A stretch of 12,025 nt of DNA from Mycobacterium sp. GTDB lineage: Bacteria; Actinomycetota; Actinomycetes; Mycobacteriales; Mycobacteriaceae. Positions 1-8,000 of this stretch are shown here, piece by piece. The DNA is taken from NCBI GenBank assembly GCA_025965815.1, contig JAOPWF010000460.1, positions 1 through 12,025 of the forward strand, in the 5' to 3' direction. Made by a program: the position numbers and the translations under genes. The notes under the pieces are model-generated. The model was not told the origin of the DNA. It searched no databases and saw only the letters and a list, made by a program, of their open reading frames with translations. Numbering within the stretch: the first letter of the stretch is position 1; each line of letters opens with the position of its first letter.

Positions 1-1
1 G

Positions 2-544
2 GCCATCGCGTTGAGCCGCATCGGTACCGGCATGGACATCCAGGGCGGCGGCAGCGACCTGATCTTCCCGCATCACGAATTCTCCGCCGCGCACGCCGAA
101 TCCGTCACGGGGGAGCGACGATTCGCCCGCCACTACGTGCACGCGGGCATGATCGGCTGGGACGGCCACAAGATGTCCAAGAGCCGCGGCAACCTGGTGC
201 TGGTCTCCCGGCTGCGCGCCGACGGCGTCGACCCGTCCGCGATCCGGCTCGGCCTGCTCGCCGGCCACTACCGCGCCGACCGGTCGTGGAGTGACGCCGT
301 GCTCGACGAGGCGCAGGCCCGGCTGGAACGCTGGCGTTCCGCGACGTCGCTACCCGCGGGCCCCGACGCGTCGGACGTCGTCGCGCGGTTGCGGCGCTAC
401 CTCGCCGATGACCTCGATACACCGAAAGCGATTGCCGCCCTGGATGGTTGGGCTACCGACGCACTCACCTACGGCGGCCACGACGCCGAGGCTCCTACGT
501 TGGTCGCCGCCGCCGTGGACGCGCTGCTCGGCGTGCAGTTGTAG
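2..544 (+). CDS. mshC: MshC, cysteine:GlcN-Ins ligase, 3' part (5' end outside window)
   Basis: The visible 180 residues are the C-terminal part of a class I cysteinyl-tRNA-synthetase-like protein. The reading frame is open from base 2, so the TTG at 11 is internal and not a start. The segment [12 protein letters not shown] matches the zinc-site region of the CysRS fold (FPHHE in the synthetases). The ATP-binding loop KMSKS lies at bases 170-184, inside [10 protein letters not shown] helical tail ends in ALLGVQL and a TAG. The tail is short and lacks the long anticodon-binding region of CysS, which identifies MshC rather than cysteinyl-tRNA synthetase. MshC joins cysteine to glucosaminyl-inositol using ATP, the penultimate step of mycothiol synthesis in the cytoplasm. 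The usual length is about 410 residues, so more than half lies upstream. A 51-bp gap separates it from the SDR gene on the same strand. Identification is firm because sequence, tail length and neighbours all agree. Confidence 0.95.
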   Translation, partial: AIALSRIGTGMDIQGGGSDLIFPHHEFSAAHAESVTGERRFARHYVHAGMIGWDGHKMSKSRGNLVLVSRLRADGVDPSAIRLGLLAGHYRADRSWSDAVLDEAQARLERWRSATSLPAGPDASDVVARLRRYLADDLDTPKAIAALDGWATDALTYGGHDAEAPTLVAAAVDALLGVQL

Positions 545-581
545 AGGCCGCCAGACCGCCACGCCACCGGGCGCGGTGAGG

Positions 582-587
582 TACGTT
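582..587 (+). promoter_or_regulatory. candidate -10 box (TACGTT) of the SDR gene
   Basis: TACGTT fits the mycobacterial -10 pattern TANNNT and lies 8 nt before the ATG at 596. This would place transcription start at or one to two bases before the start codon, giving a nearly leaderless mRNA. No -35 box is evident. The motif is short and common, so this is a suggestion only. The gene could equally be read from the mshC transcript. Confidence 0.3.
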
Positions 588-595
588 TCGGGCCT

Positions 596-1486
596 ATGAA
601 TTCTGTGAACGGCAAGGTTGCCTTGATCAGCGGCGGTGCCCGGTTGCACGCCAAGGGCGCCAGCCTCGTCCTGACCGACCTGGACGAAGCGCCGCTAAAG
701 GAGTTGGCCGCCGAACTCGGAGCCGCTGGGCCGGCGACATCCCATTCCAGTAAGGACCGGGTGCTGACGGTGCTCGCCGACGTCCGCGACCTGGCGGCGA
801 TGCAGGCCGCCGCCGATCAGGCCGTCGAGCATTTCGGCGGCATCGACATCGTGCTGGCCAACGCAGGGATCGCCGGCTACGGGTCGGTGCTGCAGGTCGA
901 CCCGGACCCGTTCAAGCTGCTGATCGACGTCAATCGTGGTCGGCGTGTTCAACACCGTGCATGTGGCGCTGCCCGCCGTGATCGACCGCCGTGGCTACGT
1001 GCTGATCGTTTCGTCGCTCGCCGACTACGCCGCCGCGCCCGGCCTGGCGCCCTACAACTCCTCCAAGGCCGCGGTGGAGCAGTGCGCGAACGCGCTGCGA
1101 CTGGAGGTCGCGCACCACGGGGCGGACGTCGGATCGCGCACATGTCCGGGATCGACACCCCGCTGGTCCGCGATACCAAGGAAGATCGGCCCACCTTCCG
1201 CGAACTGCTGGCCTCCCTGCCCAGTCCGCTCAACAAGACGACAACGGTGGACAAGTGCGGCGGGGCGTTCGTCAAGGGCATCGAGGGTCGCAAACGCCAG
1301 CTCAACTGCCCGGGCCGGGTGGGCGCCAAGCGGTGGCTGCGGCCGGTGCTGTCGACCCGGCTCGGCGAGGGTCCCATTCGCAAGTTCGTCCCAGACCCGC
1401 TGCCCCGCATGGGCGCGGAGGTTGCCGCACTCGGTCGCTCGATGGGCGCCCGCACCGAGGCGGTCGAGAAGCGGTCGGCGCGGTGA
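596..1486 (+). pseudogene. short-chain dehydrogenase/reductase (SDR), frameshifted and missing the GxG loop
   Basis: The protein resembles a mycobacterial SDR, the neighbour of mshC that I recall as Rv2129c. The N-terminal part (596-934) reads VNGKVALISGGAR, then jumps straight to LHAKGASLVLTDLDEAP. The usual GIGxxxxRR piece of the TGGxxGIG NAD(P)-binding loop is missing (about nine codons, in frame, near 641-643). NAG is present at 860-868. At about 935 one extra base (C) moves the protein to the frame of 936, where VVGVFNTVHVALP, VSSLADY and the YNSSK catalytic Tyr-Lys motif (1053-1067) are found. At about 1133 one base is missing and the original frame resumes (AHMSGIDTPLVRDTK) to the TGA at 1484-1486. 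The single-frame reading across 935-1133 is out-of-frame peptide without family resemblance. Without the glycine loop it is unlikely to bind cofactor even if the two shifts are sequencing errors. The stop overlaps the next gene's GTG (GTGA), suggesting former translational coupling. Confidence 0.8.
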
Positions 1487-2925
1487 GCCGCCGGATCGCG
1501 GGGATTGCCGCAGCCGTATTGCTGCTTGCCGCGCTGGCCGGCTGCGACAACAACAAGAAGGACTCTGCGGCCACCCCCACATCGACCACCCCCACCGGCA
1601 CGGTCACACCCGCGCAGGCCCGCGCAATCGCGAAGGAGGCCTACATCTACGGCTTCCCGATGGTCGACAACTACCGGGTCCAGTTCGCCTATTTCGTCAA
1701 CAAGGAAGACCCCGAATACAAGGGCGACTGGAACGTCGTCCACAACACGGCGCGGCTGTATACGCCCGCCGATACCGCCGTCCAGACGCCCAATTCCGAC
1801 ACGCCGTATTCGATGGTCGGGGCCGACCTCCGCTTCGAACCCCTCGTGCTGACCGTGCCACCCATCGACGAAGGCAGGTATTACTCACTGCAATTCGTCG
1901 ACGGCTACACCTACAACTTCGCCTATGTCGGCAGCCGCACCACCGGCAACGGCGGCGGCACGTACCTCCTCGCCGGACCGGGCTTCAAGGGTGACAAGCC
2001 CGCCGGAGTCGACCAGGTCATCAAGTCCGACACCGACCTGGCGCTGGTCATCTACCGCACCCAACTGTTCAACCAGAGCGACCTCGACAACGTGAAGAAG
2101 ATCCAGGACGGCTATCAGGTGCAGCCGCTGTCGGCGTTCCTGAAGCAGCCACCCGCCGCTGCGGCGCCGCCGATCGACTTCCTTCCGCCCCTGACACCCG
2201 ACCAGCAGAAGACCTCGCCGCAGTTCTTCGACATCCTGAATTTCGTCATGCGCTTTGCGCCAACGCTGCCGGGCGAGCAGGACATGCGGGCCCGCTTCGC
2301 CTCCATCGGCATCGGACCTGACGGCACCTTCGACTCCGAATCCTTGACACCGGAGATGCGCACCGCGATCGAGGGCGGAATGTCCGATGCCTGGGCGGAA
2401 TTGACAACGCTCCAGAAGGACAAGCTGGATACCGGCCAAGTGACGTCGGCCGATCTGTTCGGCACCCGGGAGTTCCTGAACGGCAACTACCTCTACCGGA
2501 TGGCCGGCGCGGTACTCGGCATCTATGGGAATTCGAAGGAAGAGGCGTTCTATCCGGCATTCGGCACCGATGCGGCCGGCGCTGCGCTGACCGGAGCCAA
2601 CAACTACATCTACCGGTTCCCGCCGGGCCAACTGCCGCCGGTGAACGCCTTCTGGTCGCTCACGATGTATGAGCTGCCGTCGAGCCTGTTGGTCGCCAAT
2701 CCGATCAGCCGGTACCTGATCAACTCGCCGATGCTCGAAAGCCTCGTCAAGGATCCGGACGGGGGCTACACGTTCTATGTCCAGAATCAGTCTCCGGGCC
2801 CGGAGCAGGAAGCCAACTGGCTGCCCGCGCCGCCGGGGCCGTTCCGCCTGGTGGAGCGACTGTACTGGCCCAAACCCGACGCGCTTGACGGCCAGTGGCA
2901 GGCCCCGAAACCGGAGAAGGTGTAG
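1483..2925 (+). CDS. DUF1254/DUF1214 domain lipoprotein
   Basis: This is a 480-residue secreted lipoprotein of unknown biochemical role. With the GTG at 1483 the N-terminus is MSRRIAG, a hydrophobic stretch, then LAGC with the lipidated cysteine at residue 21. Next comes a Thr/Ser/Pro-rich linker (about 28-41). This ideal lipobox signal and the GTGA overlap with the upstream stop decide the start. The same frame is open back to 1255, but that extension would bury the signal peptide. DUF1254 occupies about 50-215, with YIYGFPM (54-60) and the family signature TPNSDTPY (102-109). DUF1214 occupies about 370-465, with NAFWSLTMYE (388-397) and RLYWPKPD (459-466). The pair is common in environmental bacteria and lacks a proven function; an extracytoplasmic location is inferred from the lipobox. 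The gene is likely co-transcribed with the damaged SDR. I do not recall an equivalent at this place in M. tuberculosis, so it may be a lineage-specific insertion. Confidence 0.88.
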   Translation: MSRRIAGIAAAVLLLAALAGCDNNKKDSAATPTSTTPTGTVTPAQARAIAKEAYIYGFPMVDNYRVQFAYFVNKEDPEYKGDWNVVHNTARLYTPADTAVQTPNSDTPYSMVGADLRFEPLVLTVPPIDEGRYYSLQFVDGYTYNFAYVGSRTTGNGGGTYLLAGPGFKGDKPAGVDQVIKSDTDLALVIYRTQLFNQSDLDNVKKIQDGYQVQPLSAFLKQPPAAAAPPIDFLPPLTPDQQKTSPQFFDILNFVMRFAPTLPGEQDMRARFASIGIGPDGTFDSESLTPEMRTAIEGGMSDAWAELTTLQKDKLDTGQVTSADLFGTREFLNGNYLYRMAGAVLGIYGNSKEEAFYPAFGTDAAGAALTGANNYIYRFPPGQLPPVNAFWSLTMYELPSSLLVANPISRYLINSPMLESLVKDPDGGYTFYVQNQSPGPEQEANWLPAPPGPFRLVERLYWPKPDALDGQWQAPKPEKV

Positions 2926-3003
2926 GCCGACCTCCCGGGGTTCGAGGCGGTGCTGCGGTAGCGTGTGCCGAACTCATCGCGATGCTGTGGCGGTCGCGCA
3001 CTT

Positions 3004-3013
3004 GTGTTGACAC
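3004..3013. promoter_or_regulatory. short palindrome GTGTTGACAC upstream of the desaturase gene
   Basis: GTGT-TG-ACAC is a perfect inverted repeat (4-bp arms, 2-bp spacer) ending 20 nt before the desaturase ATG. It extends imperfectly to TTGTGT-TG-ACACGA. It contains TTGACA, the textbook -35 hexamer, but a -10 at normal spacing would fall on the start codon. An operator is therefore as likely as a promoter element. The arms are short and chance is not excluded. The remainder of the 108-bp gap (2926-3033) shows no clear terminator. Confidence 0.22.
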
Positions 3014-3033
3014 GACGACGGGACTGACGGGCG

Positions 3034-4023
3034 ATGGCGGAATCACTTACCGATGTCCAACTCCTCCGCGAGCTCGAACCGGTCGCCGAGGCGGGCCTCG
3101 ATGAGCACCTCGCATCGACGAGAAACTGGAACCCGCACGACTATGTCCCGTGGTCAGACGGTCGCGACTTCGCCGTACTGGGTGGACAGGACTGGGGCGT
3201 GGAACAGTCCCCCCTCTCCGAGTTGGCCCGGGTCGCGATGATCACCAACCTGCTCACCGAGGACAACCTGCCGTCCTACCACCGCGCGATCGCGGGGCAT
3301 TTCAGCCTCGACGACGCATGGGGAGCATGGGTGAACCGGTGGACGGTGGAGGAGAACCGGCACGGTATCGCCCTGCGCGACTATCTGGTCGTCACCCGGT
3401 CCGTGGACCCGGTCGCGTTGGAACAGGCCCGGATCGCGCAGGTGACCGCCGGCTTCAGTCCCGGCCAGCAAGGACAGCGGACGATCCGGCCCGAGTCGGT
3501 ATTGGACGCACTCTGCTATGTGACGTTCCAGGAGTTGGCCACCCGCGTCTCGCACCGCAACACGGGCAAGGCCTGCGCCGAGCCCATCGCCGACGGACTG
3601 CTCAAGCGGGTCGCCGCCGACGAGAACCTGCACATGATCTTCTATCGCAGCCTGACCGCGGCGGCGCTGGACATTTCGCCGGACCAGACCATGACCTCGA
3701 TCTGGCGGATCCTGCTGAACTTCCAGATGCCCGGCTACTCGATACCCAACTTTCGTCGTAACGCCGTGAAGATCGCCGTCGGGGGCATCTACGACCTCCG
3801 CCAGCATCTCGATGATGTCGTCATGCCGGTGCTGCGCAAATGGCGGATCTTCGAACGCGAGGACTTCACCGGGGAAGGTGCACGGCGGCGCGACGAGCTT
3901 GGGGTGTTCATCGAGCAGATGGACCTCGACGCGGTGAAGTTCATCGAATCCAAGGCCCGCTACCTCGAACGGGAAGCCCGCAAATCCGAACGGGCCGCAG
4001 ATCGGGCCGCGGCCACGGTCTAG
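3034..4023 (+). CDS. DesA1-like acyl-ACP (stearoyl-ACP type) desaturase
   Basis: This 329-residue soluble di-iron desaturase introduces a double bond into acyl chains carried on acyl carrier protein, using O2 and electrons from a ferredoxin-type donor. All six expected iron ligands are visible: E76 (TEDN), E107 and H110 (EENRH), E167 (FQEL), E197 and H200 (DENLH). Long stretches follow the mycobacterial DesA1 pattern, e.g. NWNPHDYVPWSDG (31-43), GGQDW (50-54), RHGIALRDYLVVTRSVDP (109-126), RKWRIFEREDFTGEGA (268-283). DesA1 is essential for mycolic acid synthesis in M. smegmatis. This copy has a different N-terminal tail and a shorter basic C-terminus, so I regard it as a DesA1 paralogue and not clearly desA1 itself. 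A separate desA1 elsewhere in the genome would settle this. The ATG at 3034 has only a weak Shine-Dalgarno (GACGGG). Its TAG overlaps the stop of the convergent PAC2 gene. Confidence 0.88.
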   Translation: MAESLTDVQLLRELEPVAEAGLDEHLASTRNWNPHDYVPWSDGRDFAVLGGQDWGVEQSPLSELARVAMITNLLTEDNLPSYHRAIAGHFSLDDAWGAWVNRWTVEENRHGIALRDYLVVTRSVDPVALEQARIAQVTAGFSPGQQGQRTIRPESVLDALCYVTFQELATRVSHRNTGKACAEPIADGLLKRVAADENLHMIFYRSLTAAALDISPDQTMTSIWRILLNFQMPGYSIPNFRRNAVKIAVGGIYDLRQHLDDVVMPVLRKWRIFEREDFTGEGARRRDELGVFIEQMDLDAVKFIESKARYLEREARKSERAADRAAATV

Positions 4024-4934
4024 CCGCGCGGATCTCGCCCGAAGCCGGGGCCGCGGCGGCGCAGGTACCGCTCGAATTCCGCGGCCAGCGCGTCGCCGTC
4101 GATCTTGCCGAGCGCCTCATTCATGTCGACCTCGGCATCGCCACGCTGCTCCAGCGTCTGCACGTATTCGGCGATCTCCTCGTCCTCCGTCGTCATCTCG
4201 GTAACCGCCTCCTCCCATTCCTCGGCCTGGGTCGGCAGGTCGGCCAGCGGCACCTCGATATCGAGCACATCCTCCACCCGGCGGAGCAGCGCCACCGTCG
4301 CCTTCGGGTTGGGCGGCTGCGAGACGTAGTGCGGCACCGCCGCCCAGAACGTCACCGCGGGGATCCCGGCCGCGACACACGCATCCTGAAACACCCCGGC
4401 GATACCGGTCGGGCCCTCGTAACGGGTCTCCTCCAGGCCGAAGTACCGCGCGGATTCGGGGGAGTAGGCCGCGCCGGACACCGGCACCGGCCTGGTGTGT
4501 GGGGTGTCTGCCAGCAGCGCACCCAGAATGACCACGGTGTCGACGTTGAGCTTGTCGGCGATGGCCAGCAACTCGGCGCAGAAGGTCCGCCACCGCATAT
4601 TCGGCTCGACCCCGTGCATCAGCACGATGTCGCGGTCGCTGCCCGGCGGCCGGCAATGCGAGATCCGCATCGACGGCCACACCAGCTCGCGGGTGACCCC
4701 GTCGACCTGCCGGATCACCGGTCGGTTCACCTGATAGTCGTAGTAGGCCTCGTCATCGATCTCGACGATCGTCTCGGCCTCCCAGATGGCGTCCAGGTGT
4801 TCCAGCGCGTCGCTGGCGGCGTCGCCGGCGTCGTTCCAGCCCTCGAACGCCGCCACGACGATGGTGTCGTGGAGTTCAGGCAGGTCGGCGCCTTTCTCAT
4901 TAGGCGGGCGGCCGCTCGCATCGGACGGGGTCAC
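4020..4934 (-). CDS. PAC2 (proteasome assembly chaperone 2-like) family protein
   Basis: This is a 304-residue soluble protein of the actinobacterial PAC2 family, closely matching what I recall of Rv2125. Conserved family segments are AFEGWNDAGDAA (29-40), WPSMRISHCRPPG (86-98), GALLADTPHTRPVPVSG (138-154), GPTGIAGVFQD (174-184) and FWAAVPHYVSQPPNP (196-210). The C-terminal third is acidic and predicted helical (about 213-293), ending in a basic tail. The fold is named after the eukaryotic proteasome assembly chaperone. In mycobacteria the function is not established, although these bacteria do have proteasomes. The GTG start at 4934 is supported by a -10 motif 6 nt upstream; only the first dozen residues look unconserved. 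It is divergent from metH, an arrangement I recall as conserved in mycobacteria, and convergent with the desaturase gene, sharing a CTAG at the stops. Confidence 0.9.
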   Translation of the reverse strand: MTPSDASGRPPNEKGADLPELHDTIVVAAFEGWNDAGDAASDALEHLDAIWEAETIVEIDDEAYYDYQVNRPVIRQVDGVTRELVWPSMRISHCRPPGSDRDIVLMHGVEPNMRWRTFCAELLAIADKLNVDTVVILGALLADTPHTRPVPVSGAAYSPESARYFGLEETRYEGPTGIAGVFQDACVAAGIPAVTFWAAVPHYVSQPPNPKATVALLRRVEDVLDIEVPLADLPTQAEEWEEAVTEMTTEDEEIAEYVQTLEQRGDAEVDMNEALGKIDGDALAAEFERYLRRRGPGFGRDPRG

Positions 4935-4940
4935 AGATTC

Positions 4941-4946
4941 AGCGTA
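4941..4946 (-). promoter_or_regulatory. candidate -10 box (TACGCT) for a leaderless PAC2 mRNA
   Basis: On the minus strand TACGCT (TANNNT) is followed by exactly six bases (GAATCT) and then the GTG start of the PAC2 gene. This is the spacing expected when transcription begins on the first base of the start codon. Leaderless mRNAs with this geometry are common in mycobacteria. No Shine-Dalgarno is visible, which agrees. Position and spacing are seen directly; use as a promoter is inferred. Confidence 0.5.
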
Positions 4947-5011
4947 AGGCCTGCCTGCCCGCGATGAGCCGGTTGGCCGCAGAGCCGAGGCAGCCGATTT
5001 CCTAGACGCAC

Positions 5012-5017
5012 TATCCT
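5012..5017 (+). promoter_or_regulatory. candidate -10 box (TATCCT) for a leaderless metH mRNA
   Basis: TATCCT matches TANNNT and is close to the sigma-A consensus TATAAT. Six bases (ATTGAG) separate it from the GTG start of metH at 5024, so transcription is predicted to begin on the start codon. No -35 is apparent. A leaderless message leaves no room for a cobalamin or SAM riboswitch, in contrast to the B12 riboswitch known upstream of the alternative enzyme gene metE in mycobacteria. Confidence 0.55.
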
Positions 5018-5023
5018 ATTGAG

Positions 5024-8000
5024 GTGACTTCCGCTGACAACCACGGCTACGACACGGACCTCCTCGACACCTTGTCGAAGCGGGTCATGGTGGGCGACGG
5101 CGCCATGGGCACCCAGCTGCAGGCAGCCGATCTGACGCTCGACGACTTTCGCGGCCTAGAGGGTTGCAACGAGATTCTCAACGACACTCGCCCGGACGTG
5201 CTGGAGAAGATCCACCGCGACTACTTCGAGGCCGGCGCCGACGCGGTGGAGACCAACACCTTCGGCTGCAACCTGTCCAACCTCGGCGACTACGACATCG
5301 GCGACCGCATTCGGGACCTGGCGGAGAAGGGCACCACGATCGCCCGCCGCGTCGCCGACAAAATCAGCACACCCGATCACCGGCGTTACGTGCTCGGCTC
5401 GATGGGGCCGGGCACCAAGCTGCCGACCCTCGGCCACACCGAGTACGCAACGATCCGCGACGCATACACCGAGGCCGCGCTGGGGATGCTGGACGGCGGC
5501 GCCGACGCCATCATGGTCGAGACCTGCCAGGACCTGCTGCAGCTCAAGGCGGCGGTGCTGGGTTCCCGGCGGGCGATGGCGCAGTTCGGCCGGCGCATCC
5601 CGGTCTTCGCCCATGTCACCGTCGAGACGACCGGCACCATGCTGCTCGGCAGCGAGATCGGCGCCGCGCTGACCGCGGTCGAGCCGCTCGGCGTCGACAT
5701 GATCGGCCTGAACTGCGCGACCGGCCCCGCCGAGATGAGCGAGCACCTGCGTCACCTGTCCCGGCACGCCCGCACCCCGGTCTCGGTGATGCCGAACGCC
5801 GGTTTGCCGGTGCTGGGCGCCAACGGCGCCGAGTACCCGCTGCAGCCCGACGAGTTGGCCGATGCGTTGTCCGGCTTCATCGGCGAGTTCGGACTCTCGC
5901 TGGTCGGTGGCTGCTGTGGCACCACGCCCGAGCACATCCGGCAGGTCGCCGCGGCGGTGCACGACGTGAACCGCGCGTCGCGCAACATCACCTTCGAGCC
6001 GTCGGTGTCCTCGCTCTACACCGCCATGCCGTTCCATCAGGACGCGTCGGTGCTGATGATCGGCGAGCGGACCAATGCCAACGGCTCCAAGGCTTTCCGC
6101 GACGCGATGCTGGCCGAGGACTATCTGAAGTGCCTCGATATCGCCAAGGATCAGACCCGCGACGGCGCGCACCTGCTCGACCTGTGCGTGGACTACGTCG
6201 GCCGCGACGGCGTTGCGGACATGAACGCTCTGGCCAGCCGGCTCGCGACGTCCTCGACGTTGCCGATCATGCTGGACTCCACCGAAACAGCGGTGCTGCG
6301 AGCGGGTCTGGAGCACCTCGGCGGTCGCTGCACGATCAACTCGGTGAACTACGAGGACGGCGACGGCCCGGACTCCCGGTTCCACAAGACGATGGAACTG
6401 GTCGCCGAGCACGGCGCCGCCGTCGTCGCGCTGACCATCGACGAGACCGGCCAGGCCCGCACCGTCGACACCAAAGTCGCCATCGCCGAGCGCCTGATCT
6501 CCGACATCACCACCAACTGGGGCGTGGATGAATCCTCGATCCTGATCGACTGCCTGACGTTCACCATCTGCACCGGTCAGGAGGAGTCCCGCAAGGACGG
6601 CATCGAGACCATCGGGGCGATCCGCGAACTCAAGAAGCGGCACCCCGACGTACAGACCACCCTGGGCCTGTCCAACATCTCGTTCGGCCTCAATCCCGCT
6701 GCGCGCCAGGTGCTGAACTCAGTCTTCCTGAACGAATGCCGCGAGGCCGGCCTGGATTCGGCGATCGTGCACGCGTCGAAGATCGTGCCGATGAACCGCA
6801 TAGAGGATCGTCAGCGCGAGGTCGCGCTGGACCTGGTGTACGACCGGCGCCGCGATGGATACGACCCGCTGCAGGAGCTGATGGCGCTGTTCGAGGGCGT
6901 GTCGGCGTCGTCGACGAAGGAGACCCGGGCCGCCGAGCTGGCCAAGCTGCCGCTGCTGGAACGCCTGGCGCAGCGCATCGTCGACGGCGAACGCAACGGG
7001 CTGGACACCGACCTCGACGAGGCCATGACGCAGAAGCCGCCGTTGGCCATCATCAACGAGAACCTGCTGGCGGGGATGAAGACGGTCGGCGAGCTGTTCG
7101 GTTCGGGCCAGATGCAGCTGCCGTTCGTGCTGCAGTCCGCCGAGGTGATGAAGGCCGCGGTGGCGTACCTGGAACCACACATGGAGAAGGCCGAGGACGA
7201 CGCGGGCAAGGGCCGCATCGTGCTGGCCACGGTCAAGGGTGACGTGCACGATATCGGCAAGAACCTCGTCGACATCATCCTGACCAACAACGGCTACGAG
7301 GTGGTCAACATCGGCATCAAGCAGCCCATCAACACCATTCTGGAAGTGGCGCAGGATAAGAGCGCCGACGTGGTCGGTATGTCCGGTCTGCTGGTGAAGT
7401 CCACCGTGGTGATGAAGGAGAATCTCCAAGAGATGAACTCCCGGGGCGTCTCCGAGAAGTTTCCGGTGTTGTTGGGCGGAGCCGCGCTGACGCGCGCCTA
7501 TGTCGAGAACGACCTTGCCGACGTCTACGAGGGTGAAGTCCATTACGCCCGTGACGCGTTCGAAGGTCTGCGGCTGATGGACACCATCATGAGCACAAAG
7601 CGCGGTGAGAAGCCCGACACCGACAGCCCAGAGGCGATCGCCGCCCGCGAGAAGGAAGCGGAGCGCAAAGCCCGCCACGCCCGGTCGAAGCGCATTGCCG
7701 CCCAACGTAAAGCGGCCGAGGAACCGGTCGAGATTCCGGAGCGGTCGGATGTCGCCGCCGACGTCGACGTGCCGGTGCCGCCGTTCTGGGGAACCCGGAT
7801 CGTCAAGGGTGTCGCCCTGGCCGACTACGCCGGTCTGCTCGACGAGCGGGCGCTGTTCCTGGGCCAGTGGGGTTTGCGTGGAGTACGGGGCGGAGAAGGT
7901 CCGTCGTACGAGGAACTCGTCGAGACCGAGGGCAGGCCGCGGTTGCGCTACTGGCTGGACCGGTTGTCCACCGAGGGCATCCTCGCGCACGCCGCGGTGG

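Noticed and set aside
1255..1482. N-terminal extension of the DUF1254 protein
   Set aside because: It overlaps the SDR end, looks like out-of-frame peptide, and would place the lipoprotein signal in mid-protein.
936..1994. 352-codon plus-strand frame as one gene
   Set aside because: Only 936 to about 1133 is SDR-like; the rest is Arg/Pro-rich out-of-frame reading of the SDR end and the lipoprotein gene.
3840..4967. 375-codon plus-strand frame opposite PAC2
   Set aside because: Arg/His/Gly-rich shadow across the desaturase end and antisense to the conserved PAC2 gene.
5156..6643. 495-codon open frame on the minus strand inside metH
   Set aside because: Shadow of a GC-rich coding frame: low-complexity Arg/Gly/Val/Asp peptide without a family motif, fully inside an unmistakable metH.
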